From the NCBI GenBank assembly GCA_029204045.2, contig CM055064.1, forward strand, positions 5,148,669-5,212,668: a DNA stretch of 64,000 bases, written 5' to 3'. The DNA is from Tillandsia leiboldiana (lineage: Eukaryota; Streptophyta; Magnoliopsida; Poales; Bromeliaceae). Both the position numbers and the translations under genes were made by a program. Under the pieces are notes generated by a model that saw only the letters and a list, made by a program, of their open reading frames with translations, ran no database searches and was not told where the DNA came from. Below, one piece after another: positions 1 through 12,624 of this stretch (positions are counted from its first letter, which is position 1; each line of letters begins with the position of its first letter).

Positions 1-363
1 TATATTCTTCGTCGACAACCTTGAATTTTTTACTCGGGATAACAGTAAAGTTTTCAATGAAGTATACACTTCCTTCTTGTAATGATTGCCTAAACTGTAT
101 AGCATCTTGTTTGCGTATGGTTGCTTGAACTGAATCTCCCTGAAAGGAAACGGAAGAAATATATTTCAGGAAATAACCATGATATGAAAGAATAATTTGA
201 AAGTATTACAATACTTCACTTTTTCATCAATAAGAAGGCAGTCCAAACTCAGGATTTGTTCGCGCATAGTCGGTATTTTTGCATCCCACATTCTTCCGAT
301 CCTTACTTTAATTTTACGACACCGTTGTTTTAGGGATAGCTGAGATAAAAAAATGTAGTCCAT
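1..363 (-). CDS. Helitron RPA-like single-strand DNA-binding protein, 5' exons only (cut by window edge)
   Basis: This is the start of the replication protein A large-subunit-like gene that plant Helitrons carry downstream of the Rep-helicase. Exon 1 runs from 363 down to 220 and encodes 48 residues starting MDYIFLSQLS and ending LLIDEK. An intron with GT-AG borders follows, and exon 2 starts at 139 with GDSVQATIRK and continues off the window. The sequence mirrors the plus-strand copy at 35689-36051, where the whole nine-exon gene is present. It lies just downstream of the Rep-helicase in the same orientation, which is the usual Helitron order. The product is expected to bind single-stranded DNA during rolling-circle transposition. 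Because the neighbouring Rep-helicase is frameshifted, this copy may also be decayed further out. Only the N-terminal OB-fold part is visible. Confidence 0.8.
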
Positions 364-497
364 AGGAATCCTGCTATCCTTGATTTCTAGCAGAAGACAA
401 TAAGAAAAGAAACTGTCAATTTAAACCATACTTGGGTGTGTTGGAGAAAAGAGGGGAAAAAAATTGATGGCACACATTGTAGTGTTATGAAGGACTT

Positions 498-3400
498 CTA
501 GCAAATAGGGAAGGCAACATCAACCAAACCATTATCCGATGGCAAGTCTTCAAAAATTTCACGGTACACAATGTTCCTGGTACATCCTTTAGGTTCATTT
601 TCGTTGTTCTCAATCAAAATTCGTAGACCTTCTCGTGAAGTAACACGCGAAACAGCGACATAAAGTTGGCCATGTGAGAAAACCGGACGCGGCAAGTAAA
701 TGCCTACCCGTTGTAATGTCTGTCCCTGACTTTTGTTTATCGTCATTGCATAACATAAACGAATTGGAAATTGTCTCCTTTTAAATGTAAATGGCCATTT
801 TGTCTCAACGACATGCATTATAATGCGAGGAATATAAACTTTTGTACCAATGTTGCTCCCGGTAAAAATTTCTGCTTCAATAATCCTCGAGGCTATTTGA
901 GTAACAATTAGTCGTGTTCCATTACATAAGCCTGCACTTTGATTAATATTCCGCAGTAACATTATAGGTGCGCCAACCTTCAATTTTAGCTCATGATGTG
1001 GAAGCCCATTAAACTTCAATGAATTTAGAAATTCGGTAGGGTAAAGAACGTTGTTCTCATCCGCATTTCCCGAAGTATTACATATTGAGTCACAGCTTAA
1101 ATATATCTTTTCTTCACCGGGAATTAAAGATAGTACATATGCGTTGAGTACATCAGCTGTTTCATTTATAGGAGTAATAATAGCCCTATCCTTCAAATAT
1201 GCAGGACAATTGAACTTTCTATCAATATCGTCGTATATCATTGAAACAATAGTTTGCACTCCATTCACAGCAGCATGTATATTTATGTCATCTGGAATTT
1301 TGATCCAAGTTGCTTCATCCTCTCCCTCAACTTCTACTGTTTCTAATTTCCCATCACCAAGGTCAAGTATCCACTCTGCAAATTCAAGCATTAACCTTCT
1401 TGCTGAATTACTTATTGAATTTTGTCGAAGTCTCATATTGGTTTTTAAACGAAAAACTTTGCACTCATTCCATATATACGACTTTGTGAGTGATGCGCTA
1501 ATTATATCTTGCCTTGTTCCTCCAGTAACAACAGGAAGTATTTGTCTAAAATCCCCACCGAGCAGAATTGTCTTACCACCGAAGAGTTTCTCACCCTCAG
1601 TAGACTCCTCTACTTGTACAATATCCTTCATTGATCTGTCTAAAGCTTCGAAACAATTTCTATGGTTCATTGGAGCTTCATCCCAAACAATCAAGCTAGC
1701 GTGTATGAGCAAATCTGCAAGTTGGGCTCCCTCGCTTGATCTCGCATGTCGAGAAATCATCAATTTTAATTGGTATTTTAAATCTTGAGTGTGCTGTTCG
1801 ACCTCCTGGTAGAAGAAGCGATGCTATTCCAGATGAAGCAACAGCTAATACTATTTTTCCTTCAGAACGGACTTTTGAAATAATTGTTTGCCAAAGATAG
1901 GTTTTACCTGTTCCTCCATGGCCATAAACAAATATAACATCTCCTTTATTTCCGTAGATAGAAGCTAAAACAGCATAGTAGACTCTTTTTTGCTCATCAT
2001 TCAAACCCTCGAACAAAGTTATATGTTCTTGTCGAAGTTTTTCGACATCATAATCCAATTCTTCTCTCAATAATCTATTGCCCATCTCATCCATAATTGA
2101 TCTATTAGGAATTGGAAGTTTATATTGTGAAAGAGAACTGCCATTTTTATTGAACAAAATATCCAATTCAAATAAAATCTGATTTTGAAGTTCAATTTCT
2201 GGCATTTGAAGATGGCGAAGGCCCATTATTTCGCGAAAACGATAGACAATGTCGTCAGACAGCAATTCCCAATAATCTATCCATAATTTCCCAGGATCGG
2301 ATACCTCGCAATACATTATTAGAGTTACAAAAAGTTGTCTCAACTCTCTGGAAGTTGACCAATGTGCAGCTTCTTCTAACGCTTCATACCATTCAGTGTC
2401 GTTACCTAGAAGACCTAAGGCACTACACGCAGACCGAAAAGTTTCATGGACAACACCAGCAATCGTTCTGATTTCTCTATAATTTTTTGGGCCTCTTACT
2501 ATATTCAGGAGCATTCTCAAAAAATAAAGTTCACCAGAATTCGGATGAATATAAACTATGCGACCAATACGATTTCCACGTTTTCTTCTTGTCCATATTT
2601 TATCTGTTGAATGCCATACCCATTCAGAAGGAAATTCTGCATATGTAAGACGTCGTGCATCGTCATAGATAGCATTTGTATCCATCCATTCAGTGAACAT
2701 TGTTTTCTCAGAGCCATCTCTATTTAGCACGTGTATTAAATTTTCATTCTCGTGAAATGTAATACTATTCATAAGTGGTAAATGGACAGTTAATCGCTCG
2801 ACCGTAGGTTCTCTAAAATGTATGTCAAATTGGAACAGTCGCCAAACAGCTTCGTACGCTGATAAATATCGACAATCTAAGTATCTTTTAACCTCATCAA
2901 TATTCCTTGGCTGTTGCTCTGAACCGACATTTTCCGTTGGTAAGTTATCTTCAATTATAGCTCTAGTTCTATCTGGACCTTTGTTCACATACTTGAACAG
3001 ATATTTAATCATTCTTGATTTATTACACCATTCCACATTAATGTGAGCTTGATATTTAACAACCAGTCGCAAATTATGCGGGACAACAAATCTATTGTCA
3101 AGTTCGATTCCATTTTTAATAACGTATCTATGATTATTCCGCCGCCTGTATACAGCAAAACCACTTTCATCAATGAAGGTCTCGTCTTTGAAATCCTTTG
3201 GAAAATGTTTGGAGCAGTGACCTTTCCCCATGCATGGTGCTCTAGGATTTGCTAGCCCGCAAGGGCCATGTATCATAAACTTTCCAATAGATGCATAGGC
3301 AACCGGATCGGTTTCCATACATGGTATTTCCGCTGTTATAATTGAATCTATATCAACATTTGTTGGATACTTATGAGCTGCATGCAACCAGAGTAAGATG

Positions 3401-5166
3401 TGTACATGTGGCAGACCTCTTTTTGGAATTCCACAGTGTAAAGCTCTGTTGGAAAACAGGGGAAATAGCAAACATATTGTTCAGCTTTTTCTTTTTCTTC
3501 CATTTTCACATTAACTCCAAGAATAAATAGGGAAGGGAAGAACATTCGAGGAAAAAAAAATAGAAGGGATAAATAAACACGCACCGGCCACAGATTTCCC
3601 GAAATATTCTCCATTTTTCAGATCTGACATTAACGAATGCAGCTTTAACTTAAAGACCCTGCTAACAATATCAGGTCGATCCTCAGGTCTCTGACCAGGT
3701 ATATGCTGCAAAGCATTATGTATTTCCGGCCACTGTGCATTACATGTAAACGTAATGAATAAATCAGGATGTCCATGATGTTTACAAATCGCAATGGCAT
3801 CCTGATAATTTTGGAACATATAACGTGGACCGGCTGTAAAACTTGACGGTAAAACAATCCTTTTACCAATGCTATTACTATCTGTGTCACCCGAAATAAC
3901 AGCATCTCTAACACCCTTGTAAATTTCAGTTCTCAAAGTGCCCTGGTTCTTTCTGATGTAATCAAGTCTTTCTTCCTCAACACAGGAAAACGCATCTACT
4001 ATGTATTGCTGAAAAAGTTTCCCACCTCGAACTAAAGTATTACCTTCTGCTTTTCTTATCTGTATTCTGTAAGCATAGAACTCTCGCATGGTCACACATT
4101 GTCTGGACACTATTGTTCTGCTCGATCTTTCAGTATACCTGATTCGGATTCTAAAACCATCTTCTCCATATGGAAATAGGATTGGATATTGCATAGCCAT
4201 GAAGGAAGGATGTAAGTCACTAATACGCTTTAAAACCATTAGTTCTATGCTCAACAATAATGTTGCGTTGCCGATCTACACTCCCCAAGTCACCAACTAT
4301 TAGACCAGCGATTTCAGCACATGAAGGAGGATTATATTGTACCGCATCCTCCGAACGTGTGCCAACCAACCTCAATCTAATAGGATGGTAATCTTCAGTC
4401 CTAAAACGATCTCTAACCATTCTAAATGCTTTCACAAGTTCATTTTCGCAGTCAAACATCTCAACCAATTTTTCAACAATACTTCTGTCAATATTAGTTA
4501 GCTCAACATCTACGCCAAATGCCCTCATTCTATTTTCAACTTCATTTTCGGTATCATATATGTACAGCTGAGCAAACTTTGGACGTTCTCCGTTATCTGG
4601 AAGAAGGGACCCTATTTTATGATGATTTTGTCCATTTATTCTAAATACATATGGCCCAGGCCTTCTATTTATCTCGGTATCAATTTTTGCCCCAATTGAT
4701 GTAAAAGCGAAGATAGAATTATATGTTCTTATATTCTCCCTGAACTTTGCAGAATCTCTACCACCACTGTAATTAAGTAAATTATCTAGTAAAGCAGGTG
4801 TTTGCCTTAGCATCGGTAAGTCAACCTTTCCTTCTTGACAGCATAGAGAAAATCTAGGGACCCGTTCATTCCTTGACTTGTATATTCTTTCTTCGTACCA
4901 CAAGAGAAGCCCCACAAAACTGACACTCATACTCTGGAAATCCCAAGTATGATGGTTCAACATCTCTTTCTTCAATGATTGAGTTACGCGATGTCCCAAC
5001 GGATGGAATGTGCGCTGGACCCATCTCGGCGGCACCTCTTTTTTCTACCACTATGCGGAACATTGTGCACTGAATTAGAGGTAGAACCAATAAACGTACT
5101 CCGTTTTTCTACCAGTATGGCCTTTCTCCGTTTCCTATTCGCTCTAAACATGCTCTCCAAATCCAT
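498..5166 (-). pseudogene. Helitron Rep-helicase (RepHel), frameshifted copy
   Basis: This is the minus-strand sister of the open gene at 30890-35556. All the family hallmarks can be read in pieces: the Rep motif FITFTCNAQWPEI, the HUH motif HVHILLWL, the tyrosine motif YLFKYVNKG, Walker A GTGKT, Walker B IVWDEAP, GGDFRQILPVV, and the C-terminal helicase motif INKSQGQTL. The single intron between the Rep motif and the HUH motif is also conserved. Compared with the sister copy there are five 1-base indels: extra bases near 5019, 4902, 4232 and 1727, and a missing base near 3420. The first three together restore the frame, as do the last two, but the shifted stretches break the protein. A handful of amino-acid changes also separate the copies. 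It is either a dead copy or one with homopolymer sequencing errors; I favour a pseudogene. Confidence 0.85.
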
Positions 5167-6230
5167 ATATTCTACCAAAAAGGTACACTATATTTATATT
5201 GGAAAACTAAGAAAGAAATATTTGACCATGAATGATGAAGGTAGAAGAAAAGTTTAATCACTATACAACAATGATAAATTAAAGGGAGACAAAGGTTATA
5301 AAAATTTTGCAAGAAAGAAGAATACCGGGTAAAACTAAGCTGGAGCTTTAGATATTGGGACAGCAAGAAATGATTAGAGTACCTGAGCTGCAAAATTGAA
5401 TAGTATGTCAATTAAAAAATTAATAATGTTTTACTTATTAAATCTAAAATATGAAGTTTTAAGATATTTGTTTACTTTAGACCACTACACAAAGTATGAG
5501 GTAGAAAGAATAAAACAATATGAAGCATAAAGCTGACTGCATTTTGCCAAATAGAACTTTAATTTTTTCAATTCGCGCCGTTCCATCTGCGGGAGCCGCC
5601 TAAGGGCATCGAATAAGAGGGAAACCACCCCATCTTAAGAGTACAGTATGGTAAAGCCCCATTATTTTGTCCATAATTTCCCATAACTTTATCGAAGTGT
5701 CAAGAAACGGAAATAAGAAGAATAAAAGTTAATGAAACAAAAGTTAATGAAAGAAAATAAGTTATAATGAGAAACAAAAAAATGGAGATGAGAAGTATAA
5801 GAAGAAGAAGTAGTACCAGCGTTTGGAAAAATTACTTTATATAAAAGCAAAGAAGTTAAAAAAAAAAAAAAAAAGGGAAAATAGTATAATTCTCAGATCA
5901 GTGTGGAGGATATCGGCGACGCACAAAATGGTTGCATACATTGTAGACCATCCAGATAATGCACGCCTATCGGCTATGCACAAATGGTTGCATACATTAT
6001 ATACCATCCAGATAATGCACGTGCAACATCCCGGTAGAAACGCTATGGAAGTCTTAAGAAATGGAAATAAGAAAAGTAAGAAAGAAATTGGTAATGAAAG
6101 ATAATGAAACAATCAAGACCAACTAAGAAAATAAGTTCTAATGAGAAACAGCAAAATGGGAATGAGAAGTAGAAGAAGAAGAAGAAGTACCAGCTTTTGC
6201 AAAAATTCCTTTGAGAGCAGGATTACAAAC
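5167..6230 (-). other. 5' leader of the left Rep-helicase copy, with a short tandem repeat
   Basis: AT-rich DNA upstream of the left Rep-helicase start (ATG at 5166). A GC-richer patch lies at about 5575-5650. Two tandem units of roughly 45 bp lie at about 5920-5967 and 5978-6021; each holds a TGGTTGCATACATT core and a CCATCCAGATAATGCACG tail. The same block is present inverted in the right arm at about 30039-30140. No gene is seen here; the open frames in this stretch are conserved only because the arms are. Confidence 0.6.
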
Positions 6231-7660
<1,430 letters not shown>

Positions 7661-9851
7661 GACCCTTCATCTATCTTTCCAAAGGGTATTTTTTAGAAGG
7701 AAAATGGAAATGAGAAGTAGAAGAAGAAGAAGAAGTACTGAGTCTTATGATTATGAGGGTTTATGAGCTTTTTTAGGAAAATATTTTTCCAACATGTATT
7801 ATCTTTCGAAATATATAAAGAGGCGCTCAAGATGGGCTATTTACTTGTATTTTTGGTGCTCGGGTACTGTTCACTGGTTAGAATGAAATATAAATATTTT
7901 TTTGATTCTAAGAATAAGTATTCACTTTCTTTCGGGTATTTTTTAATTCTAATTCTTTTTTAGAATGAAATACAAAAGAAATTAAAATAGTTGTTTAGTA
8001 TTAACTGTGAGATATGTTGAGATTATTTTTTGATTCTAACTATTTTTTAGAATGAAATACAAAAGAAATTAAAATAGTTGTTTAGTATTAACTGTGAGAT
8101 ATGTTGAGATCTCAATTCTTTAATTTGAATTTAAAATTTTATTTTATAAAAAAAAAATTTAAGAGATTATGCCAAAAATTTTAAATATTTTCTGAAAGAA
8201 AGGTGAGGGAAAAAATATATCAAAGAGATTATTTTATAATCAAAATCTAAATTCCAAATTCAAACTATAAATGCAATTTTTTTAATTAAAGCTAATCTAA
8301 GTGGAACTTGTAAACACAGATATAAAATTCCTGCTTTTTAGACACAAATATTAATCTTATGATTCAATTATATACAAATTATAAATATAAAATTGAGTTT
8401 AGTAATTTTTTTGTTGATACACGATATATTAAAAGGATAATCTAATATTAAGTTGTTAATTAGAGCGGTAAATTATTTTAATGAAAATATGAGCTCAACT
8501 ATTAAATAAATTTATTACTATGTTTAAATTTGAAACATTTTAATTACAATTTTATATTCAAATTGTAAATTTACACTTAAAGATAAAGATGGAATTTAGT
8601 TGAATTTTTAATTCACGACATGAACTTATAATTTAGATTTAAAATCTCCAGGATTAATGGTTTTATATAATTTTTCTCATTACGTTCTCTTATGAACCAA
8701 AATACAAGTAAATTATTTTTAGGTAGAAATAATTTTTTAAAATCTTTGACGCACTCTTTTTATGGATTGGAAATTAAATTGTAATATTAAAGTAAAATAC
8801 TATTTCCCTGATTTTTTTATAACCTTAAGTGTGCTATCTCAATAAGATTAGTTATTTTAATAATTATACTGATTTTGCTTGCCTACTAAGTAAAATTATT
8901 TCTTTCAAAAGTTGATAGTTCTAATAAAAAGGAGAGAAAACACTTTGCTGCATGTGAAATTTCTAAAGACTGCAAGTCAAATAGTAATATTGTACTTTTT
9001 TTAAGAAATAGAGAACAACTTGGTAGCAATTTTTGTCCATTTATACTAAACTTGAATTAACCGCAACGGGATATATTTATTGTGGCCCAGGTTTTTAACA
9101 AAAGCAACATGCGCAATGTCATGCAAAATACACCAACAATTCAGAAAAATGTGCTAGATGAATGGAAACTGCTCACCATGAGAGAGAAATTATTCATTTC
9201 TTTCACCTTTTTTTCCAAGTGTAATGCTAGCTGCAGCTTCCCATGTGCAACATACCCAGAATAGAAAAAGAAGGAACACTATAATCACCGCACCTCATTC
9301 ATCACATTCCTTTATTAGATATCTCAAAAGGTTGGCCCTTGTCAGCACATCAAGGTCAACTGCGAACACATCAAGAAGAAGAACCTAGGAAGGAGAAGCA
9401 GCATGTACATTAGCGAGTGCAATACATATATACAGACCGCAGTTCCCGGATACTGTGGCCTAGTACTGAATTTTCACTTTAAAAATTTTGATTTGGCCGT
9501 GGACGGTTCTATCCGCTGCAACCCCAATCTTCATTTTTTTTCATAAAACTTTCAAATAGCAAAACCAAACAGACCCCGCAAGAAACAAATAAAGGCTGAA
9601 GAATCACACCTTAAATGTCTGTCCAAACGACTGTCCAAATTTCCAAGGGCCAAATTTCCAAAAGAGCTGGTCGGAAACCTATATTAGGACGAAAGAGCTT
9701 AAGTATTACAACCTGCCATATATTGGTACATACAGCATAGGATGCAAGAGGCAAGAGCAGAAAGAAGGTAATTAATAGTGGCCATTCATTTATAAGGCAA
9801 GTACATCGAGATGTAGCTAGTACTCATCCGCTTTAATACCCCGCAAAAAAC
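7661..9851. other. AT-rich Helitron 5' region with local duplications, no gene
   Basis: Contains a repeated block (AGAATGAAATACAAAAGAAA onward) at about 7960-8035 and 8047-8120. Also present is another copy of the TTATGAGGGTTTATGAGCTT block seen near 6240 and 7560. No credible coding sequence is seen; short open frames at 7763-7963 and 9082-9264 match nothing I recognise. Mirrored in the right arm. Confidence 0.5.
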
Positions 9852-10640
9852 TGAATGGTAAATTATCAGAGTTAGAAAAACTGGCGATGGCATCCCGATC
9901 CCTACCCCAAGAAAGCTAAGTTGGTAATGAACAACACATCACAGCGATATCAAGGAAGGCAAAAGAACAACACATCGTATTGAGAATTGTCTACTGGAAG
10001 CGGGTTGCAACAATGAGCATTCCAACCACAAATAGTAGCGGGGGCATCTCAAAGCCAGCCATCACCTTCTGTCATCCTTCCCTTGCAGTGCTGCTTCATG
10101 GAACAATGCGGCACAGAAGGTAGAAGCTATCTCTGGAAAGTTCCAATCTGCAGGCTGAGCGATAGAGTTTTTGCTGCTTGAGTCAATATCAGCAGTATTT
10201 CGAACATATCAGGCGACTCGGTATGGCTTGCATCGCATTCATAGTCGCCCCCACTTTGTCGACCGATGCTGAGCCTTTTGAGCTTTGATTGCAAAGATCT
10301 GAGAGAAGGGATAATATATTCAGCAGTATGTCAGTATTAGACTCTCTGAGGAAATTTTACAAAAGCAAGAGAAATGAGGACAGAAGAGCTCAAGTGTTGC
10401 AACTCGCCCATAAATTTTGAATTAGAAAATTGTTTTTAAAGAGGGGCATTTATCCAAGTACATGTGTATCCATCTAAAACTAAGAAGCTAACTTTTAAGG
10501 AGAATGTAACTATGGGAAAAAATCACTTCAAGAGAGATCATTGTTCTTCAGATAATATTCTCTTTGCTATTCCATTTTCCACAGATAATTTTTGTTCCAT
10601 ATAGATTTCTAGCACCATACCTCTCGATCGATTGACACGT
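9852..10640. other. Start of the left-contig-only region, no recognised gene
   Basis: The first DNA beyond the inverted-repeat arm. A GC-richer stretch at about 10080-10300 can be read on the minus strand (for example AQPADWNFPEIASTF), but I cannot assign it. A 20-odd base piece of it, ending in ATCTGCAGGCTGAG, recurs at 19385-19398 next to the LTR, which shows that the flanking region is duplicated. Confidence 0.35.
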
Positions 10641-10872
10641 AGATGAAAGGTCTTGATGCCTTAGGCAATGTTCCAGCGTACACTACTTCTACAATTCAAA
10701 GTACCAAATCGACTGAAGTACCTGTATGTACATCGGTTAAGAATCAGAAACACATCAGTGAAATCGCCAATTCAACAGGAGGCATTGAAATAGTTAAAGA
10801 GAATACTGACACCAGTTGGCAAAACTTTGAGATCTTCCCTCTCACTCCCTTTGATCCTAGCCACCCGGAAGG
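10641..10872 (+). other. Exon-like open segment, unidentified
   Basis: An open frame of about 77 codons lies between an AG (just before ATGAAAGGTCTTG) and a GT (after CACCCGGAAG), so it looks like an internal exon. The peptide is Ser/Thr-rich with an NFEIFPLTPFDPSHPEG tail. I do not recognise the family. Given the broken gene pieces nearby (TRB, kinesin-14, RPT6), a captured or duplicated exon is plausible, but a chance open frame cannot be excluded. Confidence 0.3.
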
Positions 10873-10999
10873 TTATATAAATAAAACATAATAAGCATGT
10901 CCACAATTAAGTTACAGCAATGGTAAATCGGCGTCGGACAATGCTGCCTTCGTGTTCCTGTCTCCTTTTGATTGTGGAATTAGACATCGAGACTCCAAA

Positions 11000-11170
11000 A
11001 CTTGAACTCTGGACAGGTTTTGGTGGAAAGTATTAGCATATATGGAAAGATGTATGCAAACTATCAACAGTCCAAAAAAACCTAGCTTGAACTCTAGACA
11101 GGTTTTGGTGTAAAGTATTAGCATATCTGGAAAGATGTATGCAAACTATCCACAGTCCGAAATACCTTAG
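11000..11170. repeat. Two tandem units of about 85 bp
   Basis: Units begin CTTGAACTCTGGACAGG and CTTGAACTCTAGACAGG, each running to CAACAGTCC or CCACAGTCC. They differ by a few substitutions. No coding content is recognised. Confidence 0.8.
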
Positions 11171-11379
11171 CTTTTAACCTTTGGTCAGGGAACAGTATGT
11201 CTAAGAAAGGCAGCAAAAACTGAGAGCACTAAGAACAAACCAAGTGGGAAGAGAGGTAGTAAAGCTGGAAAAAATGTTTGTTTACCTTATTAAACCACCA
11301 TTATTTACTTTGGAGAATAAAAGAACTATATCTTCCTTTATGCCGCAGTCAGCAGTCTAAAAATGTGAGACCAATCAAC

Positions 11380-11750
11380 TTATGCTAGGGTGTGCAATCA
11401 AGAGATGTTATGCATCCCCTCTTCACCCTCTTTTAGTAATTGGTAGGTTCTACTTCGTTAGATTGTACTTTTTTTTTAGAGAAGGATGCTAAAAAGAATG
11501 ACCACCCCACTGTGTAGAGATATGATAAGCTCTATAATCAAGCATCCATATTGGGGTTGATATATGAGAAGATGACGACATCACCATGCTCGTCAATCCC
11601 CGAACTCACCGATATATGTAGGTTTTTCTTAGTAATACGATTATGCAATCACCTTGTCATAAATCAACCCCAACATGAATACATATCGGAAGAAGCTCTA
11701 TCATACAAATCTACCAATGGTGGCCATTCCACAACTCTCCATCGAATGAA
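11380..11750. repeat. Dispersed duplicate, copy 1 (with foldback)
   Basis: This block recurs at about 16800-17180 with scattered differences. Inside it, TTGGGGTTGATATATGA near 11551 is answered by the inverted TCATAAATCAACCCCAA near 11657-11673, which makes a hairpin of about 120 bp. Confidence 0.8.
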
Positions 11751-12231
11751 CAGTGTATAGATCTGTACAACAACGTAATAATTAACCCAAAGTATATGAT
11801 AAAATAGGTGCGGTTTAAGAAGATAGTGAGCCTAAATCATTCAGCCTCACTATTGTCAGTATAACACAATGTCCCCAGCAGGGTGCATAATGTTTCATAT
11901 CAAGTTAGCTGTCTTAAAAAACAGGGGAAAATACATACAGAAATAACATGCTAGTAAGGAAGATACTGAGGAAGCTAGTGCAGGATAAACTGTACACACA
12001 TCTGCAAGCAAAGGTTTTTTCATCATGGTTTAGCAGCACCAAGTAGATAACCTGAAACACCAGACATCAACCAAGATCATAAGAACATCCCAAAAAAATT
12101 TATGAAATTCTGAACTCATGAAAGGAAACCTCCCAATACCCTTTATTTTCTTCATAACAGTTACTCATCATTATATGATCATTTTTCTAATTAGAAATTC
12201 TTTGTCATAATGTAGTGTTGGCTTTTTATAG

Positions 12232-12624
12232 GTGAAGCGCAAGTATAGGATTGCACCAAGTTCCTCTTTTCAAGAAGGAAAGGCCTCCAAAGTATTGCTT
12301 CTAGAAGGAGTGCAAAGAGAGCCTTCAAGACCAGAGAAGCACGACATTAAACCTTCCACAAAATCTCAAATCGATGCAGAATTAGCCCGAATGAAAAGCA
12401 TGACTGCGCAGGAGGCCGCTGCTGCCGCTGCTCAAGCTGTTGCAGAGGCAGAAGCTATCATGGCTGAAGCTGAGGAAGCAGCCAGAGAAGCGGAGGCTGC
12501 AGAAGCTGATGCAGAAGCAGCAAAAGCCTTCGCAGAGGCAGCAATGTTGACGCTGAAAAATAGAAACACGTCCGACTTGGTAAAACTCTTCTCCAAGACA
12601 TTAGGCTCACTTTTAGCTGTTTAG
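12232..12624 (+). pseudogene. TRB / single-Myb-histone (telomere repeat-binding factor-like) last exon, isolated
   Basis: The segment follows an AG acceptor (TTTTATAG) and starts VKRKYRIAPSSSF, which matches the end of the H1/H5 globular domain of plant TRB/SMH proteins. The family's C-terminal coiled coil follows, with TKSQIDAELARMKSMT and then Ala/Glu-rich repeats (QAVAEAEA, EEAAREAEAAEADAEAA) and LTLKNRNT. TRB proteins bind telomeric and telo-box DNA through an N-terminal Myb domain. I find neither that Myb domain nor the rest of the H1/H5 domain in the window, so this is a fragment. The ending after NRNT differs from the usual short tail. Blocks from its upstream intron and its 3' flank are repeated several times at 17770-19275 without the exon. 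It could alternatively be the final exon of a gene with very long introns, but nothing upstream supports that. Confidence 0.65.

Noticed and set aside
1051..1788. A 245-codon open frame antisense to RepHel (also at 34155-35003)
   Set aside because: It is the reverse-strand shadow of the helicase domain and has no features of its own.
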